This document shows positions 23,188 through 35,400 of a stretch of DNA of 64,000 bases, one piece after another. A program made the position numbers and the translations under genes. Source of the stretch: Colocasia esculenta (Eukaryota; Streptophyta; Magnoliopsida; Alismatales; Araceae). Below the pieces are notes generated by a model. It did not search any database and was not told where the DNA came from. It saw only the letters and a list, made by a program, of their open reading frames with translations. Each line of letters begins with the position of its first letter. Positions within the stretch are counted from its first letter, which is position 1. The stretch is taken from positions 103,081,698-103,145,697 of the forward strand of contig CM024758.1 in assembly GCA_014218235.1 (NCBI GenBank), in the 5' to 3' direction.

Positions 23188-26100
23188 CTTTATTGTCGGA
23201 GACAACGAGAGAACATAGCACTTGTTTTGATTATTAAATGGCACTTGGATGTAATGCCAACATCCTGATCATGTTAACTCCCATGGGCAAATGGCACTTT
23301 TCGGGCGCTCCTCCCAGGACCAGATCAGGGCCCTATTGCGCAAGCATTAGTTATTTTTGTTTATTTGAAGACAAGCAATTGATGGCCAATAGAGAGTACC
23401 AAGAAGTAGATAAGAGCACTAGATGAATAGACGAGATAGTAGAGTGAACGTGAATAGGAGAGTGAGTAGAGTATAGATGAGAACTAATGGACATTGCACG
23501 TAATACGTCCAGTAAACAAGCGATAGTAACAGTTGCACAACACACGCACTTGGTGTTGGCAGTCAGGTGGAAATTCACGACCCTACCACTGGCCTTGTTA
23601 TGCACAGGTTCAGAGGTCCAGCGTGATTCAAGACGAGGGTGAATTTCTAATAGCCGTTTGGATCATATAGATCCCTAAAGGGTATCATAGGTGTTAGGGT
23701 AAAACCGGATCGTCGACCATGTGGGAATCCATGGACAGAGGAGACTTACGGAGGCCTTGAACAAGGATTTACTAGTCCGGCGGAAGGAGTATCCGACAGA
23801 GAGTTTGTCCAAGTCAAGAGGGGGTAAATATAGAAACAAGTGCTCGATGTTCTAGAGGAATTCTAGAACAGTGGAGCGTCGGTAACAGTATTCCCAAACA
23901 ACACGAGAAACGAAGACAAGTTCATTTAAAATAGAGCAATTTAATGTACATTATTGCAATAAATTAACCAGATACATTATGAGATATTTTGTGCCAAGTC
24001 AAGCCATAATTGGATGGTTCAAGTGTGTGAACGTGTGAGAGAAATCATAGATAGAAAGATGTCGTGTTATTGCATTTTAAATCATTCAATATGACTCCAT
24101 TTTATAACATGTGTTTTTAGCAAGTTTGATAACAAGGCAAGAAGTGGATAATCGGCAAGTAGAGAGCATGATCATGAACTTAAGATCAATTAAAAACTAT
24201 GTAAACATGTTTTAACTTTGATATGGGTTGATAAATGCATGTTAAGACTTTCTATAACCTTCGTAGAAGAGATCAAACTCACACATGCAAGGAACGACGT
24301 AAAACGACGGAAACTAAGATGTATGCCTTTTAGATGGCAAATGCAGTCTCATCCCTTCACTTCCTAAGGTCATAACTCATTGATTTGTCATTCAAATATC
24401 ACACATGAATATACCAAATTGAAACCCTTTGAATGAGGAATCCATCAAAGAAAACGGCTCGTCAATCCGAGGTCTATAGAAAACGTTATGGCCGATTAAG
24501 TGGACATAGGCAGAACGCGACACGATGCATGTCGCCTTCTGAAAGTGAACGCGACCATGAACTTGTTGCCTTCTGAAGAAGACCACAAAACGGCCTGATT
24601 TTTGGTATGGGCCACGACCATGATGTTGTCGCATTATGGTAGCGACGTGTCGACCTGTCGCTACCTGAAAATGACGTTTGGGTTGCTTTTTCTACCTATT
24701 TCCAACTCCGACTTGGATTGGGTTTGACACCTGTGGGTTTGAAAAAAATCAAAACAAATGCTAGGGTGATCCAAATCGAGTGAAACCACCTTTGTTAGTT
24801 AGATTACTTCTAATATTTTCTACAGTAGTAAATAATTGAGAAACAAAGGTCGTTTGACTAGGTAATAAAATGTATTGTGACTGATTGTGTGAATCTGACA
24901 CAGTGGTAATGTTCGGACTAATACTCTCACTACAGTCAACAAAAATTGGGGAAACTAGTGCCAAATGAAAGTAGACACATGAGGTAACAAGTTCTCTGTT
25001 GAACACTTGGTCTAAAAACGACTCCACAAAGAGGTATGTAACTTGTAACACAAGTCAAGGTTAAACCGTAACAGTACATTGTCGAAATCATGCAAGATTT
25101 AATTCGTGACAAAGGATGGATAAAAATTAGGGCTTTTAGGGGCAAAAGATGCCTAACATCCATCAGTAACTCTAGTTAAAATTTGAGAGCACGAGGTTGA
25201 GTATACATGGAGATCAAGAATAAAGAAGAAGGGTCGGGTTCATCATATTTGCAGAATTTCAAAAATAGAGATCAAAAGATTGGCTCGATGAAAAAGAGTG
25301 AAACAAGAGAGCTTTGGTTCCTGATGTATGGAACAATCTACAGATGGATTTAATTGAGTTTTGCTCGTGAGAATGCCTACATTGACTCGATTTTCTCTTC
25401 TAGGGCTAAAACTTGAAGAACGGGGTTGAGAGCTTGAAAGGTTCTTCTCCCCACGAAATCTCCTCCTCCTTGGCCTCTCCTCCTGGTCCAGCAATCCCTT
25501 GGCACGAGCTAGGGCCGGCCATGAGGGTTTTAGGAGAGTATTTATGCTAGTTATGTTTCTAATTCCTAATAGTACTCTAACTCCTATTAAATTCCGAATT
25601 TTCTCATTTCCTAACCTCCTCCCAAGCTTTCCACTTCCTATTTGGGTTAGGATGGGAGCTAAATTCGTGTACAACCTATTATGGTAGGTTTAGGAATCCA
25701 ATTCTAACTCAAACTTCTTATTTAATGTATTAAATACCCCTTTTCTATTTAGGTAATAATTTAGTTACGAATTTTAGGGTATTTTCTTATTATTCTTCTT
25801 TAAAAAATCCTTATGTTGGCCCACTAAATTCTAATGGGTCCATTAACAAAGCCCATTATCTTTTTTCGTTTAATGGGTTCTAATTATTTACCTTTCCTTT
25901 ACATCTTCTAATTTATTCAAGATTATTATTATTATTATTTTTTCTTACTTGAATTTATTCTTTGGCTATGGGGGGTCCATTGGTCCAATTCCGATAATGT
26001 GTAATCATTACATGTTGTTGGAAGTCTCTCCGACATGTTCGTTGAATTTACGGGCGCGTTATTTTTCCGTGTTAACAGTTTTCCGACCTAGTTTCCTAAT

Positions 26101-26329
26101 TTAGATAATTAGTCACATTGTGACATACGCTTGGCCAATCAGATTTTTTGTTGCACGAATTTCTTCGTGGAACACTTAGGAATAATGTCTGGGGTTGATT
26201 TATAATTTTTACAGAATTTTTTGATGTATTCGTGCACATACGATAATGGTACGTATGTTTCTATTATTTCATTTTTAAAGAAATTAATATTTTGAATTTT
26301 TAAGTATTAAATTTTTCCGGGTTGCTACA
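23188..26329 (-). repeat. Element C, 5' LTR, outer part
   Basis: Continues the C LTR after element A and ends GGGTTGCTACA at 26329. From 23746 onward it matches 5203-7778. It includes the GCGAC array at 24512-24663. The segment 23719-23757 matches, on the minus strand, 29109-29148 of element F. No coding frame is credible here. Confidence 0.88.
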
Positions 26330-26853
26330 AAAAGGGTTAGATCTGGCCGGAGATGGGGTGTTTTATAGAGATGGGGTCGCAGACGTAATTGGGTAAGGCT
26401 GGGTTACCGTTGGAGAACGGTTACCATAACAAGGGGCGAAGATTTCGGGGGTGTTTCCGGATCTGAAGATGCAACAGATCTGGGAGGTAAACGTCAACAT
26501 CACTAGCCGCCAATTCTCAATCGGCGTCCATCGATGTGGCCGCTGACTTACCATCAACGTCAACTCATGTTGACGCCAACAGGTCGTCTGCACAGAACTT
26601 AAAACTGCAGAAAATCATATTTACACCATACCAATACATAAAATATATAATGTACTCTTCAAAAATAATACTATCCATGCAATGTAATTATATATATATA
26701 TACATATATGTATACAATAGGTATACATACTTAAATTTACATCAATCTATCAATTAGTTTATTGACATACTCATATATATATCTGCACATACAAGCATCT
26801 AGTTCTACCACAACAAACACCTATACAAGAAAGCAAAATTCTAGGGCCTTACA
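26330..26853 (-). repeat. LTR-end fragment with TGACGTCA-like motifs
   Basis: Noncoding stretch between the C LTR and a Sirevirus gag scrap. On the plus strand it ends CTAGGGCCTTACA, like the end of the D LTR (AAGGCCTTACA), and holds AACGTCAAC and TTGACGCCAAC motifs at 26487-26582, so it is probably the end of an LTR related to D. It also has a TATATA-rich part (26690-26790). The inner part of that LTR is missing. Confidence 0.5.
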
Positions 26854-27085
26854 TGTTGCATTAAAAGCTGAAAAAACAAAAGCTTCAAATGAACTCAAGA
26901 CTGCTGGAAATATAAGTCTTGCTTCTGTGAAAAATATGGAAAATGAAAAGAAAACCAAAATAATATTTGTTAAAGCTGTTGCGAATGAGAACTCCACCAT
27001 CCCTAATGAAAAACTAGTGAAAGTTCTTGTTCAAAAAAATATTCAAAAACAAAATGAGAAAAAAGATAAAAATGCTGCTAAGAAG
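26854..27085 (+). pseudogene. Sirevirus gag coiled-coil fragment
   Basis: It is homologous to 57714-57905 of element H. Shared residues include ALKAEK, SLASVK, KLVKVLVQK and a Lys/Asn-rich tail. It encodes part of the coiled coil between the two gag zinc knuckles. It is cut on the left by the LTR fragment and on the right by the insertion of element F at 27086. The frame is open but has no start of its own. Confidence 0.8.
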
Positions 27086-28335
27086 TGTAGACACCCATTT
27101 CTGGCCCATAAGTCGAGCTAAATTCCTTGTCATATCATTGATGCTGCACGTTGGCTCGTCATCGCCTAGCTGGCTTTATCCGATCATGGCGTCTTTCTCA
27201 TTAGGTCATCGCCCTGGTGGGTTCTTCCTAGTCAAATCAGTCAGTCCTCATCAGTATCTTATAGCTCTCTGAGTCAGAAGTCCAACGCTTCAAACTACAC
27301 GTCAATCTGATACCCATGCAAGGAGATCAGACCCTTTGTATGAGCCTTATGCTGAAAGTCCATGAAGGCGACACTGCCCCTGTCGCGTTCTACTTTATAA
27401 GACGACACTATTCCTGTCACATTCATACCCATATCGACTTGCCTTCAAGCCAGAATCGATTTCCTTCAGAAGACAATGCCTCAATACATCGCGTTCTAAT
27501 TTGGCATTTTAATTCCTTGAAAAATTGCCAGAAAATGCTTAAAAGGTTTCCTTCTATGGAAGGCGACGTATCGAGGCGTCGCGACCTGGTAGCGACAAGG
27601 GGCTTGTCGCGTTCTGGTTTCCATGCAACGTACCCTTTCCTAACCCGACTTGGACCCTTGCTATTGATGAATAGTCCGACTTTTAGTGGGTCTAGAGGCG
27701 TCCAAATCCTTCCAAATTTGGGGTATAAAACTCTTCATAGAGCATCGTTTAGGGCAAGGCCGGCGTCTACTTCTTCCTCCCTCAGAGAGCTACGAGTTCT
27801 CAGAAGACTTCTCAGCCTCCAGACGACCAGGAAGTGCCCCCCAGGGCGTTTTCTCCTCATCTACACTTTCTCTCTCTCCTTTTTCATCCTTTTCCTCTTC
27901 ATGCATGCATGTTAGATCGATTTCTTTTCGTAGATTTGTATTAGAACACTACACACACACCGTTTTTAATCACCCAAAGTGGTTAAAACCCCACCCCATG
28001 TGAGTTCCTCCCAATTATTTCATGTTCTTTCATGCTTTTGGGATAGATTCTACATAAAATGAATTTCTAATGGGTGTTTTATTGTTTTGATCTTCTTGGC
28101 AGGTGTTAGAAGATAGTAGCAGCACAAGGCTCTTGCCTCTTGGCTGAATGAGGAGCAGGAAGAAGAGAATCCATAATCTTCATCTTCTGAAGCAGAAGGC
28201 GATAGCAATCTAGTCGCGCTCTGAGGAAGGTGACAGTCCGCGCGTCGTGTTCAGAGAACCGGAAGGCGGCACCTCCATCGTCGCGTTCAAGGCAAGGCAA
28301 TGGCGGGCGTGTCGCATTCACAGAACTAGGTACCC
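27086..28335 (+). repeat. Element F, 5' LTR (part confirmed by the 3' copy)
   Basis: It matches 53776-53845 joined to 62706-64000, so at least this much is LTR; the true end lies further right, beyond what the window's 3' copy shows. TATAAAA is at 27724. GCGAC arm pairs lie at 27365-27425, 27560-27625 and 28196-28330. Relative to the 3' copy it lacks about 110 bp just before the TATA box. Confidence 0.88.
27724..27730 (+). promoter_or_regulatory. TATA box, element F 5' LTR
   Basis: GGGGTATAAAACTC in the LTR; the copy in the 3' LTR is at 63391-63397. Confidence 0.7.
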
Positions 28336-29483
28336 TTCTGCACCTTTCTTCCTTTTCCAAAGTAGTTAGCGTCTTCCTTCATCATACATCTCCTTGCAAC
28401 TACTTTAGTGGCAATCACGGTCAGTTTTTCTTTACTTTTAATCATCATCTTTGGGGAGCAAATCCCGTGATTACACCTTTTGGCGATCACGGTGGGACAA
28501 CTAGTGCCTATCGTGCTTGTTGCTGTCTTTCCCTGTCGTTTTTAGTCTTTCATGTGTGTGGTCTTTTTTTAGATTCCGTGTTTTCCCGTTTATTTTATTA
28601 CTGTTTTGAGTTCTGCTATACTGGGTGAGAAGGCGACGTTGAAGTTGTCGCTATCTGGAAGGCGATAGGGAGGCCGTCGCTATCAGGTCAGTGCTCCTGA
28701 TTCCATCTTCTTATGTGTTTTTGGGTTTAATTCAAGTACTCCATCCATGCTCTGAGTTATTTGATGCCTGTTACATGCCTATGAGAATCTGTCAGTCCTT
28801 CATGTTATAAGGTTGTTTGAATTTTCGTGCATAATCAGGTCCAGTCTGATCTTTGTCCACTGCGAAGAGGAACGCGACAAGCTTCCTATCGTGATCAAGG
28901 TCGCGATAGGTAGAGTGTCGCCTTCTGCTTCTGAGAGCAGATCGGCCTGATTTCTGTTTTGTTAGTTCTAGGCTAGACTTTGCATGCACTCCGGTGCACA
29001 TAGGGCATGCATACATATTTCCATATTTTAGTTTAGGTTGTCCTCCTCGGCGACGCCCGCTCTCTCAGCCACATACTCCTTGTGTCCGACTAGAGCACTC
29101 GCTCGAGGGCCTCCGTAAGTCCTTGCTGACCGTGGATTCCCACATAGCCGTTGGGCTGGTTGTACCCGTTGCCACCTAGAGTTAGGGTCATGCATTGGTG
29201 AATTTGTGAGAATCCTAGTCAAACTCGAAGTTGGAAGCTTTCTCCCTTTAGGAAACCTTTCCTTTGAGGGAACTTGCTAAAAAAGATCAATCCATTAAAA
29301 GGCAAACTTGAACTAAATAAAAGAAACCATCATCATTGCCAACTGCTTGCTTTGGGTGAGACATTTTCTCTTTCTTTTGTTTGTATAGGAGTGTTTGTTT
29401 AGGAAAGTAAGTGTCTGTTTAGGTTAGGGTGTCTCTTAGGTCTGGATAGGCTTTCCTTATTTTGGCGCACCCACTTTCCAGAT
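28336..29483 (+). other. Remainder of F 5' LTR and leader up to gag
   Basis: Noncoding. GCGAC inverted repeats continue at 28628-28690 and 28868-28925. A possible LTR end is CATGCA at 29194, followed by TTGGTGAATT. Another candidate primer site is TTTGGCGCACCC near 29463, just before gag. I could not decide between them. Segment 29109-29148 matches the C LTR on its minus strand. Confidence 0.5.
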
Positions 29484-32286
29484 ATGGAGTCCTACTTGAA
29501 CCCAGTCTATGGTGATGAGAATCAGGATGTTGCATTCTACACCACCCAAGACTATGAGGAATCTCTTCCTCATGATCTCCTCGAGGAGTCGACCTGGCCT
29601 TGGGTCGCTACAGTTCATGCTAGTGATAGCCATCGTCCCGACGACGACGGCCTGTCACTAAATGTCCGTTCCCCTCGCGTGGATGATCAAGCTGCTCAAC
29701 TCATGCGCCTAATTCCTCAGCTTGATCAATCTCAAATCCAAGATCTCATGACGGCCCTCAAAGGAAAGGCCGCCTCGTCACCCTCACCCAGAGCGTTCTC
29801 GCCCCATGGCATCTACCTCCGGCCCATGCATTGTCACGGGACCAGCCAACAACACTCCCATCCGGCCGCGGGCCATTCGTTTCACTCCCTTTGAATCTGA
29901 GCACTACCATCCATGTGAGTCGAGGCCCCGGTCTCCACCATATCTCCCTTGCCATCCACCAATGCTTGAGCCACGCGCTAGGCCGGCATCTCGTGCCTCT
30001 TCCTTGTATGCTCAACCCTCCGCCGCACCCGACATGATGTCTGAGTGGGCGTCCATTAAGAAGGAACTCTAAGAGCTGCGGAGGCAAGTCGACCCTAGGC
30101 AGCACCATGATGTTCACATGCCTAACTTCAATGGCCTGTGGGTCCCGTCTCCATCCGAGCTTCCAAAGTACCGCAAGTACAATGGCACTGGCAACCCCTA
30201 TATTCACATCAAGGACTTCATCTATGAGTCTGCACCCTATCAGCATGACCGCCGCTTGATGGCGTATCTATTCCGCTGGTCACTGGACGGGCCTGCACTA
30301 GATTGGTTCTATTCCTTGCTACCCGAGGATGCAGAGGACTTCACCACAGTGAAAGGGAAATTCCTTGAACAGTTCCAAGACCGGGTTGGGCCAGAGTATT
30401 CTCTTATGGACCTCATGGCAGAAAAGATGAAGTCAGATGAAGAGTTCGTCACTTATGCCGACAGGTGGAGATAGATGGCCACACGAGTCCCTGGGTACCT
30501 TCCGGAGGGAGAAAAGGTTAAGATCATCATTGCCAATGCAACCCCTGCCTATAAAAACATCCTAGCAATGAATGATATCACTACCATGCACCAACTGTAC
30601 AGTCGGGCCCGGTTCATCCAGACCCAACTCAAAGACTCTCCCATACACTCCATGTTTGAACCTCAAAAGTCCCGCTTCCAAAGAAAACCTCAGGGACTGG
30701 TGACCAAGGGTGTCCAAGTCAACAAGCAAGTGAGTGCATTCAACCCTGCCGGCCAGAACAACAACCGTCAACCTTACACTGCCCAGGGTCAAAACCGCAC
30801 CAATCCCCCACAAGGCCAGCAGCCCCAATACAACCAAGTACCACCTCCTAAAGGCTCCCAGCAAAGGCGTCCCCTAGGCCCAAGGAGAACTCAGTACCCA
30901 CCACTCCCTGAGACACTCTCTGACATCTTCTTGGCCTTAGTCTCCACAGATGCCATCAAGCTTCCTCCGGAAAGGCCATTGAACCCGAGCGTGGACCAGA
31001 CAAGGTACTACATGTTCCATCGGCAGCCGGGTCATACCATTGAGCAGTGCTTCACATTCAAAGACCTGGTATATGATCTACATGAACAGAACAGACTGGA
31101 CTGGACAGCTCTCCGACAAGTGATTGGAGACATCAAAGAAAGGCAAAGGCAGCAGCAACAGCAAAGGCAGCAGTGCCAACCACCCCCTTAACAACAGCCG
31201 TTGCAGGACCTAGGGATTGTCTATAACCCCTTGCCAAACCATCCGCCAGCTCCTAATCCACAACAACCGCCAGCCAAGGTGAACCCTATCATCCACCACC
31301 CCTCTCCTCAAGCGAACTGGAAGTATGATGATGAACCCGATGTTCAGCAGATGATGGCCATTAACCACCAATATCCTCAACAATCCCAAACAATACAACC
31401 AGCCAACACAACTTCCCAGTCAATCCCTCTTTTAGTTTCCCAGGCCAACGCCATCATACTGCCCATCGGTTCAACACATGTGCCAGTCGCTATGCCAACC
31501 ACCCCCTTAACAATAGCCACTGCTCACACAGTCGATGCCATCAATGACACTCTGCTCCCAGCTGTCTGGCCCGCCAACAAGCCCATTGTCTCGGTGCTGG
31601 ACATCAACTACCCATGGGCTTATTCATTCCATTCCAAACAAGAGGCAAGTCTTGCACAAGTCAATGTAGTCAAGAGGAAGGAGCCGCTAAGCACTAAGGG
31701 GTGGCAAATCATGATGAAGCTCGACTATGAAGAAGGAAAAGGCCTAGGGGCAGAACTGCAGGGCATCACCAAGCCTATTCCAGACATCGTGATGAAAAGC
31801 CGATGGGGACTAGGCTACAGGGAGAAGTCCAAGCCATGGTCAACTAGCACATTCACTCTTAAGGCTGATCGCCAACCGCTCACATGGACACTCTGGTGTC
31901 ACTTTGTCAGAGGCCCTACCCAACCTGGGTATAACACTGTGGTGGTTGAGGAAGAATTGTCACAATATGATATACATGGCAGGAACTTCTCTAGGCACAT
32001 GGCCCCCATGCTTACATATAAGGTGCTGGAAGCACTCCGCCCCGGAAAGAGAAGAAAGACAGGGGACCCGGAGGCTAAATGGTACCGTTGGTTTGATATA
32101 GAAGACATCACTATAGCCTTCAGCCATCTGTTTTGGGAGGAAGAAAGAACATGGCCTCCAGCTGCAGCCGAACTGGTAGATCCTCCCCCGTCCATCACAT
32201 CCAAGAGGCAGTTGATGAGCGACGCCACTGACATGGGAGAGCCAGACATCCCCTACGAGGAAGGGAAGACTGTAGACAAGCTCTAG
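29484..32286 (+). pseudogene. gag: Tat-type gag and G-patch region (element F), several stops
   Basis: ATG 29484 opens a frame that shifts near 29806. Stops then interrupt at 30070 (TAA), 30472 (TAG) and 31189 (TAA), with the frame otherwise kept to 32286. The gag core is at 30118-30474 (LMAYLFRWSLDGPALDWFYS, KGKFLEQFQDRVG). A degenerate knuckle, YYMFHRQPGHTIEQC with its first Cys replaced by Tyr, is near 31010. A Gln/Pro-rich linker follows. At 31697-31790 a G-patch (GWQIMMKLDYEEGKGLG), an RNA-binding glycine-rich motif known from some gypsy elements and betaretroviruses, is clear. I see no D-S/N-G aspartic protease motif between gag and the G-patch, where it would be expected, so the protease appears lost or badly decayed. 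Confidence 0.85.
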
Positions 32287-32483
32287 AGGGGTACGTGCTT
32301 GGCCATCCATCCATCACTCCAACGTTCTCTCCTCCCCGACCCCGTTCCTTCATCCCCTCCCTTACTCATTCGACTATCTCCCCAACTCCTGACAGCTGCG
32401 CGCAGCATCCTCACTCCTGATCTCCCACCTGCAGTCCTCTCTGCTTTGCAATCTGATCCGAGCGATCACGAGATCACTCTCTC

Positions 32484-35400
32484 GTGTTGCATGCTCTCCT
32501 TCGATCTCCAAAAAAAAATGCCAATCTTAAAATGCACATTGAGGTCGAGGAGCCGGCATACCTCCTTTACCCTCCTAATCAGGGGCACCCCTCAGCTGGG
32601 GCTTCCCCTCTCGCTCCTTCATTAGGAGCCATCCTCTTCGAGGACACCATGTCCTCCCCTAGTCCTGTAGAGTCTTCTAGCCAGTTAGGATCGTCTAGGT
32701 TAGAAGAGTCTAGTCTTAGTCTAGGAGAGTCTAGGGTAGAGAGTCAGGTCAACCCAGCGCCCGCCAAGTCCAAACATCGCCCTAGGAAGCAACGGGGCAA
32801 GGCTATTCCCCGAATATACCTTCAAGAGTTAGCTCGGCGATGCCGGGCGCTATTGCTAATAAAGGAGTTCACAAAGGACGCATTGGTGTTAGAAGAAGAG
32901 ATTGAGCAGGATGGGGTGTTCGTAGATGACGGATTTGGTGTCTGTGAAATCATGAATGATGAGGACCCGATCGATGAAGAGGATGGTGAAGTATATGACA
33001 CTGTCAAGATGTACGCAAGTGGTGTAAGAAGATTTGATGAACCTACAACAGCAATGGATGAACCTACTAAGGAAGTCAATCTTGGAACAGATGAAGATCC
33101 CAAGATAGTGATTATTTCAGCGAACCTCCCTCCTGATGAAGAAGAGGAACTGGTGCAAATTCTGAGGGAGTACAAGGATACCTTTGCCTGGTCGTATGAG
33201 AACATGCCCGGCCTAGACCCCTCATTAGTGGAGCACCGACTTGTATTGAAAGAAGGGGAAAAGGCCATAAAGCAGAAACTCAGAAGGTTCCACCCACTTA
33301 TGGCCCTGAAGATGAAGGACGAGGTAGATAAACTCCATAAGGCTAGATTCATCAGGGTAGTGCTTTATCCAAATTGGGTGGCAAATATAGTCCCAGTCAT
33401 GAAGAAGGACGGAAAAGTCAGAATCTGTATTGACTTCCGGGACTTAAATAAGGCATGTCCAAAAGATGACTTCCCGCTTCCTCACATCAATGTGCTAATT
33501 GATAACACCGCTAGGTATGAGACCCTCTCATTCATGGATGGATATTCAAGCTATAACCAAATCCGTCTAGCTCCTGAAGATCAAGAGAAAACATCATTCA
33601 CCACACCCTGGGGAACATACTGTTATGTAGTCATGCCGTTTGGGTTAAAGAATGATGGGGCTACCTATCAAAGGGCGATGATGGCCATATTCCACGATAT
33701 GATGCATGTCTATGTATAAGTGTACGTGGATGACATCTTGGTGAAGTCAAGAACCAGGAGAGAACACCCCGAGATCCTCGCCAAGGTGTTGCAAAGGTCA
33801 AGGGAGTATAAGCTGAGAATGAATCCGAAGAAATGTGTGTTCGGGGTATCCTCAGAAAGTTGCTAGGCTTCATAGTTAGTAAGCGAGGAATTGAGATCGA
33901 TCCAAACAAGGCCAGGGCTATAGCGGAAATGCGGCCTCCAAAGAACATTTCACAACTAAGAGGCTTGATTCGGCGTTTGCAATTTATTAGAAGATTCATA
34001 TCACAGCATTCACAAAGATGTCGCCCATTCTATGATCTCTTGAAAGGAGGGGCAAAGTTCGAATGGAATGACAAGTGTCGATAAGCCTTTGATGATTTGA
34101 AGAGGTATCTCATGAATCCCCCAGTTTTGCAACCTCCTGTACCCGAAAAACCACTAATCCTATATCTCTCAGTCATTGAGGACTCCCTAGGTGTTGTCCT
34201 TGCGCAACATGATGAATCTGGAAAAGAAAGGGCAGCATACTATCTTTCTAGGCTTTTCAACACCACTGAATCCAAGTACACCACCGCGGACAAAACCTGT
34301 GTTGCACTCGTGTGGGTAGTCCAAAAGCTCAAGCACTACTTTCTTGCCCACGAGGTCAAGCTGATCTCAAGGATGGATCCACTCAGATATCTTCTAGAAA
34401 AACCTGTCCTCTCTGATCGGCTTGCACGCTGGCAGAGTTTCCTCTCACAATTCGACATCTCTTTCGTGGTCCAAAAGGCCATCAAAGGGTATGCCATCGC
34501 CGAGAACCTTGCCCATTTGCCACTCCCTCATGGCGATTGCATCCGAGAGGAATTCCCTGACGAAGAGCTCTCGGTCATCTCCAAAGATCCCTTCTGGTCC
34601 CTCCATTTTGATGGTGCACTCAACTCTCAAGGGCGGGGCATTGGAGCCGTGCTGCTCACCCCGGAGGGTATCACCATCCCCATCGCTTTTCAGCTCACCT
34701 TCTCTGTCAATAATAACATGTCTGAGTATGAATCTCTCCTCGCTGGTCTCAAATGTGTTTATATCTTGGGTGCATCTCACCTTAGAATTATAGGAAACTC
34801 TCAACTTGTTTTGTAGCAGGTGCTCTCAACTTACCGCACTCGTGACCCAAAGCTTAAACCATATCAAGATCTGGTCACGTTGTTGGCAATGCAGTTCCGT
34901 AAGCTTATCTATGTCCACACTCCTCACTCACAAAATATCATGGCTGATGCTTTTGCGTCACCAGCTTCATCTCTATCTTTCCCTCTCAGTCGCCGGACCG
35001 AGACAATTGTCGTCCAACGACTCGATGTTCCATCTCCCCAAGATCGTTGGTTCAAGAACCTTAGGACAACCTTAGAAGAGAGGGCTAGGAAGAGAGAAGT
35101 GCAACAAGTTATGCTAGCTAAGCTTGAGGAAATCTTAGATGAAGAGGAACTTCCATGGTAAGCAGTACTGTAAGGATGGGTCGTATCCCGAAGGGGCAAA
35201 TACCGAGGATCGCAAGGCCATAAGAAGAGCCGCCTTAAGGTACACAGTCGTTGGAGAAGTTTTGTATAGGCGGGCTCTTAATGGAGTTCTTTTGAGATGT
35301 CTCAATGATGACGAAGCTTGGAAAGTGGTAGGAGCCCATGCTGGTGAATGTGGAGGGCATGTCAATAGTCAGATGCTTGCTAAGAAGATCATTAGGTAGG

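Larger units (their letters stand above)
5203..26329 (-). mobile_element. Element C: gag-only (TR-GAG-like) gypsy retrotransposon, split by element A
   Basis: From right to left on the minus strand the element has a 5' LTR (26329-23188 and 9930-9143), a tRNA-Met primer site (9129-9140), an intact gag frame (8925-7840), a polypurine tract (7779-7790) and a truncated 3' LTR (7778-5203). The internal region is only about 1.36 kb and has no protease, reverse transcriptase, RNase H or integrase. The LTR terminus GGGGCGTGACA before the primer site and the gag sequence suggest the Tekay/Del clade (inference). This architecture matches the described class of terminal-repeat elements carrying only GAG (TR-GAG), which need enzymes from another element. 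The low-coordinate end lacks about 1.35 kb of LTR. Confidence 0.8.

Noticed and set aside
26690..26790. TATATA-rich stretch as a promoter or origin
   Set aside because: Simple AT repeat inside a truncated LTR fragment with no supporting context.
27686..28003. Frames in the F LTR (also 27316-27915 and 62893-63582)
   Set aside because: Noncoding LTR sequence crossing the TATA box; the two copies differ by an indel inside the frame.
32299..32625. 108-codon frame between the gag and pol frames of F
   Set aside because: Overlaps the start of the pol frame and has no recognisable domain; probably decayed coding or linker sequence.
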